DNA of 64,000 nucleotides from PALSA-612 sp963765295 (lineage in GTDB: Bacteria; Actinomycetota; Thermoleophilia; Gaiellales; Gaiellaceae), in contig CAVXVO010000005.1 in NCBI GenBank assembly GCA_963765295.1, positions 186,001 through 250,000 of the forward strand, read 5' to 3'. The notes beneath the pieces were generated by a model. That model worked only from the letters and a program-made list of their open reading frames with translations. It had not been told where the DNA came from and ran no database searches. Positions 17,570 to 25,423 of this stretch are shown piece after piece. Position 1 is the stretch's first letter; the number at the start of each line of letters is the position of its first letter. A program made the translations under genes and the position numbers.

Positions 17570-18588
17570 TGGTCCGCGTCCTCGTCGCGGGCATTCTCGC
17601 CCTCCTGATCTCGATCGCGATCGGGCCGCGCTTCATCCGCTTCCTCCGCGAGCGCGAGTACGGGCAGCAGATCCGCGAGGAGGGCCCGAGCCACCACGCC
17701 GCGAAGCAGGGCACGCCGACGATGGGCGGCGTCCTGATCGTGGTCGCGATGACGATCCCGTTCCTGGCGCTCGGCCACTACACGACGAACTCGCTGCTCG
17801 TCTTCTTCGTCACGCTGAGCTGCGCCGCGATCGGCTTCTTCGACGACTTCACCAAGCTGACGCACAAACGCTCGCTCGGTCTGCGCGGGCGCTGGAAGCT
17901 GCTCCTTCTCGCCGGGATCACGGCCGTCGCGGGCTACGTCCTGCACCGGCGCGACTTCGAGACGAGCGTCTACATCCCGGTGATCAACGGCAAGCTGCCG
18001 CTCTCCTGGGCGTGGTACGTGCTGCTCTTCTTCATCATCGCCGGCGCCGCCAACGGCGTGAACCTCACGGACGGGCTCGACGGGCTCGCCGCGGGCACGG
18101 GGATCATCGCCGTCTTCACGTTCACCGCCATGGCCGTGATCGCGTGGATCCGCTCGAGCCGCGTCCCGGCGAACCGCGACGAGATCTACCTCGACCTGGC
18201 GATCTTCGGCGCCGCGCTGATCGGGGCGATCATCGGCTTCCTCTGGTACAACGCCTGGCCCGCCGAGGTGTTCATGGGGGACACGGGCTCGATGGCGATC
18301 GGCGGCGCGCTGGCCGCGTTCGCGATCGTGATGAAGACCGAGTTCCTGCTGCTCCTGATCGGCGGCATCTTCCTGATCGAGGCGCTCTCCGTGATCATCC
18401 AGGTGTTCAGCTTCAAGCGGTGGGGGAGACGGGTCTTCCTGATGGCGCCGATCCACCACCATTTCGAGATGAAGGCCTGGTCGGAGACGAAGATCATGGT
18501 GCGCTTCTGGATCCTGTGCGCGATCCTCTGCGCCTGCGGCTTCGCGCTCTACTACCGCTACTACTTCCAGTTCTTCCGGGGCCACTGA
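17569..18588 (+). CDS. mraY: phospho-MurNAc-pentapeptide transferase MraY
   Basis: 339-residue, ten-helix membrane enzyme that makes lipid I from UDP-MurNAc-pentapeptide and undecaprenyl phosphate. GTPTMGG, FFDDFTKL, NLTDGLDGLAAG, FMGDTGSMAIGG and the C-terminal MAPIHHHFE are all family motifs. GTG 17569 shares a base with the murF TAG. Confidence 0.96.
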   Translation: MVRVLVAGILALLISIAIGPRFIRFLREREYGQQIREEGPSHHAAKQGTPTMGGVLIVVAMTIPFLALGHYTTNSLLVFFVTLSCAAIGFFDDFTKLTHKRSLGLRGRWKLLLLAGITAVAGYVLHRRDFETSVYIPVINGKLPLSWAWYVLLFFIIAGAANGVNLTDGLDGLAAGTGIIAVFTFTAMAVIAWIRSSRVPANRDEIYLDLAIFGAALIGAIIGFLWYNAWPAEVFMGDTGSMAIGGALAAFAIVMKTEFLLLLIGGIFLIEALSVIIQVFSFKRWGRRVFLMAPIHHHFEMKAWSETKIMVRFWILCAILCACGFALYYRYYFQFFRGH

Positions 18589-18830
18589 TGGTCCTGGTCG
18601 TCGGGGCGGACGCGGGCGTGGTCTCGGGTGTGCTCGCCCGGCTCGGAGACGGCGACGTGGTCGTCCTCGACGGCTCGGCGGACAGGCTCTACGCCCTGCT
18701 GGCGGAGCTCACGGACCCGCGCGTGTGGTTCATGATCGGCGACGCCGAGGTGATCCCGCTGCCCGACGGCTCGGCCGACGAGGTGCTCGGCGCGCCGGCC
18801 TCTCCCGAGGTCGCCCGGGTTTCGCGGTGA
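18588..18830 (+). CDS. 80-aa methyltransferase-like protein of the dcw cluster
   Basis: Unrecognised small protein. The order of motifs resembles a shrunken class I SAM methyltransferase: VLVVGADAG (motif I-like), GDVVVLDGSADRL (motif II-like), VWFMIGDAEVIPLPDGSADEVLG (motif III/IV-like, as in GDAEALPFPDGSFD). The GxGxG loop is degenerate. The ATG overlaps the mraY stop (TGATG) and the stop overlaps the murD GTG (GTGA), so it is embedded in the translational chain and is not a chance ORF. It could bind a nucleotide, be a scaffold, or be the relic of a larger enzyme. Confidence 0.7.
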   Translation: MVLVVGADAGVVSGVLARLGDGDVVVLDGSADRLYALLAELTDPRVWFMIGDAEVIPLPDGSADEVLGAPASPEVARVSR

Positions 18831-20014
18831 CGGTCGAGCTTCCGGGCCGCGTCCTCGTCGTCGGGATGGGGCGCTCGGGTGAGGCGGCTCGCGGCGCGCT
18901 CGAGCGGCGGGGCGTCCAGGTGGTCACCGCCGATCGCATGGACGGGAGCGACGGCGAGCTCGGTCGGCTCGACGGCGTCGGCCTGCTCGTCAAGAGCCCG
19001 GGGGTCCCGGCCGAGAACGCGCTCGTCGTCGAGGCGCGCCGTCGCGGCGTCCCGGTCTGGGCAGAGGCCGAGCTCGGTTACCGGTTGCTGCCGAGCGTGC
19101 GGCTGATCGGCGTTACGGGAACGAAGGGGAAGACGACGACCGTGCGCATGCTCGGGGAGATGTTCGAGGCGGCCGGATGGCCGGTCACGCTGGCCGGGAA
19201 CGAGCACCCACCGCTCAGCGAGGTCGCGGACGCCGTCGCGCCCGGCTCGTGGGTCGTGGCAGAGCTGACGTCCTTCCAGCTCGAGGACGTGCACGAGCTC
19301 TCGTGCGAGATCGCCGTCCTGCTCAACGTCGAGCCCGACCACCTCGACCGGCACGGAACGTTCGACGCCTACCGCGCCCTCAAGCTGCGCATCTTCGACC
19401 GCGCCGGGAAGGCGATCGTCCCGCGTGGCAGCGGCCTGTCCGGGATCGAGTTCGGTGCCGACGACCCGCTTCCGGCCGAGCCGCGCATCCTCGGCGACCA
19501 CAACCGCGCGAACGCAGCCGCCGCGACGCGCGTCGCGCGCGAGGTCGGCATACCCGACGACGCGATCGCTCGCGCGCTCACCTCGTTCCCCGGCGTCGAG
19601 CACCGCCTCGAGCCCGTGGCGGAGATCGACGGTGTCACGTACGTGAACGACTCGAAGGCGACCAACGTCGCCGCCGCGCTGCGCGCTCTCGCCGCCTACG
19701 CCGACGCGCCCGTGCGGCTGATCGCCGGCGGCCGGGGCAAGGGCCAGGAGTTCCGCCCGCTCGCGGCCGGGCTCGGCCCGAACGTCCGCACGGTGTACCT
19801 GATCGGCGAGGCATCGCACGAGCTGGCAGCGGCGATCGGCGAGCGCGCGGTGCCCGTCGGAGACCTGCCCGCCGCGGTCGCCCGCGCCGCCCGCGAGGCG
19901 GTACCCGGTGACGTCGTCCTGCTCTCGCCCGCCTGTGCGAGCTTCGACCAGTTCGACGACTTCGCGCATCGCGGCGAGGAGTTCCGGCGGCTCGTGCAGA
20001 ACCTGGAGGCGTGA
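18827..20014 (+). CDS. murD: UDP-MurNAc-L-alanine:D-glutamate ligase MurD
   Basis: 395-residue Mur ligase adding D-Glu. N-terminal Rossmann part VLVVGMGRSGEAAR, SPGVP, ATP loop GVTGTKGKTTTV, VELTSFQLEDV-type strand, NVEPDHLDRHGT, and NDSKATN. GTG 18827 is coupled to the 80-aa gene. The stop overlaps the ftsW start. Shorter than E. coli MurD (438) but all domains are present. Confidence 0.95.
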   Translation: MTVELPGRVLVVGMGRSGEAARGALERRGVQVVTADRMDGSDGELGRLDGVGLLVKSPGVPAENALVVEARRRGVPVWAEAELGYRLLPSVRLIGVTGTKGKTTTVRMLGEMFEAAGWPVTLAGNEHPPLSEVADAVAPGSWVVAELTSFQLEDVHELSCEIAVLLNVEPDHLDRHGTFDAYRALKLRIFDRAGKAIVPRGSGLSGIEFGADDPLPAEPRILGDHNRANAAAATRVAREVGIPDDAIARALTSFPGVEHRLEPVAEIDGVTYVNDSKATNVAAALRALAAYADAPVRLIAGGRGKGQEFRPLAAGLGPNVRTVYLIGEASHELAAAIGERAVPVGDLPAAVARAAREAVPGDVVLLSPACASFDQFDDFAHRGEEFRRLVQNLEA

Positions 20015-21252
20015 AGCGAGCGCAGCTCGAGTCGAACGTCCTGGTCCTGGTCACGCTCGCGCTGACCGCGTTCGGGCTCGTCATGGTCTACAGCGCAACC
20101 TCGGCCCGCGCGGTCGACGGCGGCAACGGGCACCCGATGCAGTACCTGACCCGGCAGGCTCTGTTCGCGGGCCTCGGAGTCGTGGCGCTGATCGTCACCT
20201 ACCGCACGCCCTACGCGCTCTGGCGGCGGCTCGCACCGAGTCTCGTCCTCGTCAGCCTGGTCATGCTCGCCGGCGTCCTGCTCGTCGGGCAGAGCGTCAA
20301 CGGCGCTCGCCGCTGGGTCTCGCTCGGGTCGTTCGCGTTCCAGCCGTCCGAGGTCGCCAAGCTCGCGGTTGCCGCCTGGGTTGCCGCCTACCTCGCACGC
20401 GGGCGCGGGCAACCGCGGTCGCTGAAGGAGCTCGGCAAGCCGCTCGGGCTCGTCGCCGGCCTCGCCTGTGTGCTGATCCTGGTCGAGCCCGACCTCGGCA
20501 CCGCGATCGCCCTCGTCGTGATGCTGGCCGGGATCATGGTCGTCGCCGGATTGCCCGGCGGCCTGCTCCTGCGCGCGTTCACGATCGTCACGGTCGCCGG
20601 CATGCTCGCGATCTGGTTCGAGCCGTACCGCCGCGCGCGCCTGTTCAGCTTCCTGAATCCGTGGCACGACCCGCAGGGAGCCGGGTTCCAGGTCGTCCAG
20701 GCCATGATCGGGCTCGGCTCGGGCGGGATCTTCGGAGTCGGGATCGGACACGGCGTCGTCAAGATCTTCGACCTGCCGGAGGCGCACACCGACATGATCT
20801 TCGCGACCGTCGGCGAGGAGCTGGGCCTCGTCGGGACGGCCGCAGTCATCCTCGCCTACGCGGCGTTCGGCTGGGCGGGCTTCCGCATCGCGCTCGCATG
20901 CAGGGATCCGTTCGGGAAGCTGTTCGCCGCCGGCCTGACGGTGCTGATCTGCGGACAGGCCGCGATCAACCTCGCCGCCGTGCTCGCGATCGCCCCTCTG
21001 ACCGGGATCACGCTCCCGTTCGTCTCCTACGGTGGGTCGAGCCTGATCGCGGCGCTCGCCGCGACGGGGATTCTCCTTAACATCGGCAGCGCGGATGCAG
21101 TCGAACGGGAAGCTCGCGTGCGTGATCGCAGCCGGGGGGACGGGCGGTCACGTGGCGCCGTCGATCGCCGTCGCCGAGGCGTTGAGCCGGCGCGGCGTGC
21201 GGGTGACCTTCGCCGGGTCGCCGGATCGGCTCGAGGCGCAGCTCGTCCCTGA
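20011..21252 (+). CDS. ftsW: septal glycosyltransferase FtsW
   Basis: Up to 413 residues; SEDS-family polymerase of lipid II with about ten membrane helices. NGARRWVSLGSFAFQPSEVAKL, VEPDLGTA, EELGLVG and ITLPFVSYGGSSL are diagnostic. The conserved protein ends near GILLNIG (about base 21090). The following ~50 residues are Arg-rich and lie entirely within murG in another frame, giving a 158-bp overlap; either FtsW has a basic tail or a stop was lost by a small indel. Confidence 0.92.
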   Translation: MKRAQLESNVLVLVTLALTAFGLVMVYSATSARAVDGGNGHPMQYLTRQALFAGLGVVALIVTYRTPYALWRRLAPSLVLVSLVMLAGVLLVGQSVNGARRWVSLGSFAFQPSEVAKLAVAAWVAAYLARGRGQPRSLKELGKPLGLVAGLACVLILVEPDLGTAIALVVMLAGIMVVAGLPGGLLLRAFTIVTVAGMLAIWFEPYRRARLFSFLNPWHDPQGAGFQVVQAMIGLGSGGIFGVGIGHGVVKIFDLPEAHTDMIFATVGEELGLVGTAAVILAYAAFGWAGFRIALACRDPFGKLFAAGLTVLICGQAAINLAAVLAIAPLTGITLPFVSYGGSSLIAALAATGILLNIGSADAVEREARVRDRSRGDGRSRGAVDRRRRGVEPARRAGDLRRVAGSARGAARP

Positions 21253-22165
21253 GGCCGGCTTCGAGTTCGATCCGTTCCGCGTCACCGGCTTCCCGCGCGA
21301 GGCGAGCCTGACGCTGCTCCGGTCGCTCGCGCTCGCCGGCTGTGCGCCGTTCGCGTGCCGCGAGATCCTCGCCCGCCGCCGGCCGGACGTCGTGCTCGGC
21401 GGCGGCGGCTATGTCGGCGGTCCGATGGTGCTCGCCGCGTGGACACGTCGGATCCCGGCCGCGCTGACCGAGGCCGACTCGCACCTCGGGCTTGCCAACC
21501 GGCTCGCCGCGCCGTTCGCCCGCCGCGTCTTCCTTGCCTTCCCCATCGAGAGGCGGCGTCCGCCGAAGTTCCGCGTCACCGGCCGCCCCGTGCCGTCGCG
21601 TTCGCACGCGACGTCGCGCGAAGACGGCCGGCGGACGTTCGAGCTGCCGCCGGAGGGGCCGGTGCTGCTCGTCTTCGGGGGGAGCCAGGGCGCGCGCAGC
21701 CTGAACGAGCTCGTCGTCCGTGAGCTCGGCGCCGACGGTCCCGCCGTCCTGCACCTCGCCGGCGAGCGCGACTTCGAGGCCCTGCGCGGCCGTGTCTCGC
21801 GGGCGGACTACAAGCTCATCCCGTACACGCACGAGTTCGGCGCCGCGCTCGGCGCGTGCGACCTCGTCCTTTCACGCGCCGGCGGATCGGTCTACGACCT
21901 CGCGCTCGCGGGCAAGCCGGCCGTGCTCGTGCCCTACCCGCATGCGACAGCCGACCACCAGGCAAAGAACGCGCGCTACTTCGCGGACGCTGGAGCGGCG
22001 CTCGTCGTCGCCGACTCGGAGCTCGAGCGCGTCCCGGGGCTCGTCCGCGAGTTGCTCGACGACCCCGCCCGGCTCGAGGAAATGTCCGAGCGGATGCTGT
22101 CGGTTGCGCGGCCCGGCGCGGCCGACGAGATCGCCGAGGAGCTGATCGCGCTTGCCGGGCGCTGA
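21095..22165 (+). CDS. murG: UDP-GlcNAc transferase MurG
   Basis: 356-residue peripheral glycosyltransferase converting lipid I to lipid II. IAAGGTGGHVAPSIAVAEAL near the start fixes the N terminus at ATG 21095; GGGGYVGGP, FGGSQGARSLNE and SRAGGSVYDLALAGKPAVLVPYP complete the signature. Overlaps ftsW upstream and murC downstream. Confidence 0.95.
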   Translation: MQSNGKLACVIAAGGTGGHVAPSIAVAEALSRRGVRVTFAGSPDRLEAQLVPEAGFEFDPFRVTGFPREASLTLLRSLALAGCAPFACREILARRRPDVVLGGGGYVGGPMVLAAWTRRIPAALTEADSHLGLANRLAAPFARRVFLAFPIERRRPPKFRVTGRPVPSRSHATSREDGRRTFELPPEGPVLLVFGGSQGARSLNELVVRELGADGPAVLHLAGERDFEALRGRVSRADYKLIPYTHEFGAALGACDLVLSRAGGSVYDLALAGKPAVLVPYPHATADHQAKNARYFADAGAALVVADSELERVPGLVRELLDDPARLEEMSERMLSVARPGAADEIAEELIALAGR

Positions 22166-23375
22166 GCTCGCGGGCAGGCGGCTCTGGTTCGTCGGTATCT
22201 GCGGCGACGGGATGAGCGCGCTCGCACTCCTGGCGGCGGGTCTCGGCGCGGAGGTCGGCGGCTCGGACATCCGCGAGTCGCGGTTTAGCCCACTCCTCGC
22301 GGAGGCGGGGATCGACGTCGCGATCGGCCCGCAGCGGGCCGAGCAGGTGCCGCCGGCGGCGGACGTCGTCTACTCGACCGCGGTGCCCGCCGACAATCCG
22401 GAGCGTGCGGCTGCCGAGCGGCTGCTGCACCGGGGCGAGCTGCTGGCCGAGATCGTCGCTGCGCGGCCGTCGATCGTCGTCGGCGGCACGCACGGGAAGA
22501 CGACCACGGCCGCGATGATCGCCTACTGCCTCCAGGAGCTCGGCCGCGACCCGGCGTTCGTCCTCGGCACCGAGGTGCCGCAGCTCGGCGGCAACGCCCG
22601 CGCGGGCGAGGGGTGGCTCGTGACGGAGGGGGACGAGGCAGACCGCTCGATCGAGTTCCTCGAACCGACGATCGCCGTGCTCACGAACGTCGATTTCGAC
22701 CACCACGCGACCTTCGCCTCGCGCGCGGACGTCGAGCGCCTCTTCGCAGCCTGGCTCTTGCGCGCCGGGCAGGTCGTGCGTGGCGACGAGCTCGAACCGG
22801 TCGACGTCGACCTCGCCGTGCCCGGCTTGCACAATCGACGCAATGCGGCCGCCGCCCTCGCCGCGCTCGAGCTGGCGGGCGTGGCGCCCGACGAAGCGCT
22901 GCCGATTCTCGCCACGTACCGTGGCGCCGGCCACCGGTTCGAGCTCCACGGAGAGGCGGCCGGCGTCGAGGTGATCAGCGACTACGGGCACCACCCGGCC
23001 GAGATCACGGTGACGATCGCGACAGCCCGCGAGCGAGCCGGCGACGGTCGCGTGCTCGTCGTCTTCCGCCCGCTCCGCTATTCGCGCACGCGGCACCTGG
23101 CGCGCGAGCTGGCCGCGGCGCTGGCGGCTGCGGACGCCGTGGCCGTCGCGGACGTCTCCGGAGCGAGCGAGCCCCGTCCGGACGGCATTTCCGGCAAGCG
23201 CGTCGTCGAGGCACTGGCCGAGCTCCGCCCGGGCATGCCGCTCGCGTGGATGCCGGAGCTCGCCGACGCGGCCACGTACGCCGCCCGTCGCGCCCACGCC
23301 GGCGACATCGTCCTGGCTCAGGGAGCCGACGACGTCGTGAGCGCCGCGAAGCTCGTCCTGGAGGCCCTGCGATGA
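22152..23375 (+). CDS. murC: UDP-N-acetylmuramate-L-alanine ligase MurC
   Basis: 407-residue Mur ligase adding L-Ala. VGICGDGMSALA, VYSTAVPADNPE, ATP loop GGTHGKTTTAAM, NVDFDHH and DYGHHPAEI are MurC motifs. TTG 22152 overlaps the murG end by 14 bp. Shorter than the usual 460-490, mainly through a compact central domain; MurC is still preferred over Mpl because of cluster position. Confidence 0.92.
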   Translation: MPGAELAGRRLWFVGICGDGMSALALLAAGLGAEVGGSDIRESRFSPLLAEAGIDVAIGPQRAEQVPPAADVVYSTAVPADNPERAAAERLLHRGELLAEIVAARPSIVVGGTHGKTTTAAMIAYCLQELGRDPAFVLGTEVPQLGGNARAGEGWLVTEGDEADRSIEFLEPTIAVLTNVDFDHHATFASRADVERLFAAWLLRAGQVVRGDELEPVDVDLAVPGLHNRRNAAAALAALELAGVAPDEALPILATYRGAGHRFELHGEAAGVEVISDYGHHPAEITVTIATARERAGDGRVLVVFRPLRYSRTRHLARELAAALAAADAVAVADVSGASEPRPDGISGKRVVEALAELRPGMPLAWMPELADAATYAARRAHAGDIVLAQGADDVVSAAKLVLEALR

Positions 23376-23412
23376 CACCGCCTCCCCCGACCGAGAGCAC
23401 TCAGTTTGTTTT

Positions 23413-23448
23413 CCCCCGGGGGCGCTTTCGCGCCCTGCCCCCGCTTTT
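23413..23448 (+). terminator. terminator-like hairpin between murC and murB
   Basis: GGGCGC-TTTC-GCGCCC forms a perfect 6-bp stem (20-35 of this line, 23420-23435) inside a larger G5/C5 context, followed by GCTTTT. It could end or attenuate transcription from the upstream mur genes. The T-run is short, so termination efficiency is uncertain. Confidence 0.4.
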
Positions 23449-23465
23449 GAGGGTAGCGCGGAAAT

Positions 23466-23494
23466 CGTCACGTGTCTGGAACACAGGCGTGACG
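23466..23494. promoter_or_regulatory. nested dyad upstream of murB
   Basis: CGTCACG and CGTGACG are perfect inverted copies 15 nt apart, with GTGT...ACAC nested inside. The dyad ends 5 bp before the murB GTG. It has the shape of an operator; no known consensus is matched. Confidence 0.45.
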
Positions 23495-23499
23495 AAACT

Positions 23500-24420
23500 G
23501 TGACGACGAGTGCGGAGCCGGGGGCCGTCGCGATCGAGGAGCGGGTACCGCTTGCTCGGTTGACGACGGTCGGGATCGGCGGACCCGCGCGGGCGCTCGC
23601 GCAGCCCCGCACACTGGACGAGCTGGAGCGAGTTGTCGCCTGGGCTGCCCAGCAAGGGTTGCCGGTCGTTCCGATCGGGCTCGGCTCGAACCTGCTCGCG
23701 GCCGACGACGGCGTCGACGCGCTGGTCGTCCGCCTCACCGGCGAGCTGGCCGCCATCGAGATCCGCGGCGAGCTGCTCGTCTCCGGCGGTGGCGCGGCGA
23801 ACGCGGTCTGCCTGCACCGTGCGCGGGGGGCAGGGCTTGGGGGCTTCGAGTTCGCCTGCGCCATCCCGGGCACGGCCGGCGGCGGCGTGCGGATGAACGC
23901 CGGCGCCTACGGGAGCGATTGGTCGCAGGTGCTCGAGCGCGCACTGGTCGTCGATCCGGCGGGCGCGGGCTGGCTCACGCTCGACGAGCTCGACCTCGGC
24001 TACCGGCACTCGGCGCTTCGCCCGGGCCAGGTGGTCGCGCGGGTCGAGTTCCGGCTCCGAACCCGGCCGCCCGAGGACGTGAAGGGGACCGTCGCCGAGA
24101 TGAATGCGCGCCGGAAGGCGACGCAGCCGACGAACAAGCGGACGTTCGGGAGCGTGTTCAAGAACCCGCAACACGAGCTCGGCGCGGGGCGGATGCTCGA
24201 AGCGTGCGGCCTGAAGGGCCACCGGATCGGCGGCGCACGCATCTCGCCCGTCCACGCGAACTTCATCGAGAACACGGGCGGCGCGGCGGCGAAGGATGCG
24301 CTCGCGCTGATGGCCGAGGCGAGGCGGCGGGCGCTCGACGAGTTCGGCGTGGTGCTCGAACGCGAGGTCGAGCTCGTCGGCGATCTCGAGCTTCCTCCTG
24401 CCGGCGAGCTGCCGGGGTAG
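23500..24420 (+). CDS. murB: UDP-N-acetylenolpyruvoylglucosamine reductase MurB
   Basis: 306-residue FAD enzyme reducing UDP-GlcNAc-enolpyruvate to UDP-MurNAc. TTVGIGGPA, LGLGSNLL-type strand (PIGLGSNLLAADDG), FACAIPGTAGGGVRMNAGAYG and KRTFGSVFKNP are the family signatures. Placed after a 124-bp gap carrying a hairpin and a dyad, so murB-ftsQ may have its own control. GTG 23500. Confidence 0.95.
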   Translation: MTTSAEPGAVAIEERVPLARLTTVGIGGPARALAQPRTLDELERVVAWAAQQGLPVVPIGLGSNLLAADDGVDALVVRLTGELAAIEIRGELLVSGGGAANAVCLHRARGAGLGGFEFACAIPGTAGGGVRMNAGAYGSDWSQVLERALVVDPAGAGWLTLDELDLGYRHSALRPGQVVARVEFRLRTRPPEDVKGTVAEMNARRKATQPTNKRTFGSVFKNPQHELGAGRMLEACGLKGHRIGGARISPVHANFIENTGGAAAKDALALMAEARRRALDEFGVVLEREVELVGDLELPPAGELPG

Positions 24421-24451
24421 GAAGCGCGCCCGCAAGGGCGAAGTCCGCCGC

Positions 24452-25273
24452 GTGGCCGGAAAGCGACGACGGCGAGTGCCTGCGCGCACACACACGGTGG
24501 CGCTTCCGCACCGGGCGCCGCGGTTCGCGCGGCTGGCGCGCTGGCTGCCGAGCGGCCGGTCGCTGGCAATCGGTTTCGGGCTGATCGCGGCTGCGGCGGG
24601 CGCGTACGCGGTCGCGCGCGACACGTCGATCTTCGCCGTGCGCCGGATCGAGGTCCAAGGTGCTCCACCGGCGCTCGCCGCGCGTATCCGGTCGGCGCTC
24701 GAGCCGCTGGAAGGAGCAAGTCTCGTCTCGTTCAGCCGCTCCGCCGCCGACCACCGGCTGGTCGGCTTCCCGCAGATCGCGCGCGTCGGTTACGACCGCG
24801 ACTTTCCGCACACGCTCAGGGTCACGGTCAGCGTCGAGCAGCCGGTCGCCGTGCTCCGGAGAGCGACCGATGCGTGGCTCGTCTCGGCGAGCGGCCGTGC
24901 CCTGGCGACGCTCCAGCCGGGCAGGTATCCGCCGCTGCCGCGGATCTGGCTCGCCGGCGACGCTGACGTCGCCGTCGGCGCGCAGGTCGAGACCGGCGAT
25001 GCGGTTCGCGTGGCGGCGGCCCTCCACGGCTCACGGTTCCCCGGCCATGTTCTCGCGGTTCGCGACGACGGCAGCGGCCAGCTCGTGCTGCAGCTCGAGT
25101 CCGGTCGCGAGGTGCGACTCGGGGACCTGAGCGATCTCGCGGTCAAGCTGGCCGTGGCGGCGGCGATCCTGCCGCGCTCGGAGGGCGCGCTCTACGTGGA
25201 CGTCAGCGTCCCGACGCGGGCGGTCGCGGGGTATGCGACCGGAAATGAGTCTCAAGTCTCAGCTGGAGGTTGA
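24452..25273 (+). CDS. ftsQ: cell division protein FtsQ
   Basis: 273-residue bitopic divisome protein: a basic cytoplasmic head, one membrane helix (about 37-57), then a POTRA domain beginning FAVRRIEVQGAPP and an FtsQ beta domain (VSVEQPVAVLRRATDAWLVSASGRAL). GTG 24452. Position between murB and ftsZ, with no ftsA, is the actinobacterial arrangement. Confidence 0.9.
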   Translation: MAGKRRRRVPARTHTVALPHRAPRFARLARWLPSGRSLAIGFGLIAAAAGAYAVARDTSIFAVRRIEVQGAPPALAARIRSALEPLEGASLVSFSRSAADHRLVGFPQIARVGYDRDFPHTLRVTVSVEQPVAVLRRATDAWLVSASGRALATLQPGRYPPLPRIWLAGDADVAVGAQVETGDAVRVAAALHGSRFPGHVLAVRDDGSGQLVLQLESGREVRLGDLSDLAVKLAVAAAILPRSEGALYVDVSVPTRAVAGYATGNESQVSAGG

Positions 25274-25278
25274 GACTT
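25254..25278. promoter_or_regulatory. inverted repeat at ftsQ end
   Basis: AAGTCTCA and TGAGACTT are perfect 8-bp inverted copies separated by 9 nt; another AGTCTCA copy precedes at 25248. The repeat spans the ftsQ stop and lies 29 bp upstream of the ftsZ -35 box. It may be an operator or a weak terminator without a T-run. Confidence 0.45.
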
Positions 25279-25306
25279 TGCGCGGCGTGGAAGCAGGAGT
25301 TTCCGA

Positions 25307-25335
25307 TTGACACGCCAATCAGAAGACCCTACCCT
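25307..25335 (+). promoter_or_regulatory. sigma-70-type promoter of ftsZ
   Basis: TTGACA (25307-25312), 17-bp spacer, TACCCT (25330-25335). This is the best consensus promoter in the window. It predicts a ~80-nt leader before the ftsZ ATG, so ftsZ is expressed independently of the rest of the cluster. Confidence 0.8.
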
Positions 25336-25423
25336 GGTAGACAGACTCGCCGGATGAGGCAGTAACGCTCCAGTAAAGGTTCAGCTTCGGTCGGTCGATA
25401 ACCCGCGTGAGAGGCAGAAAGCG

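Noticed and set aside
22152..23375. murein-recycling ligase Mpl instead of MurC
   Set aside because: Position in the dcw cluster between murG and murB and the compact size favour MurC.
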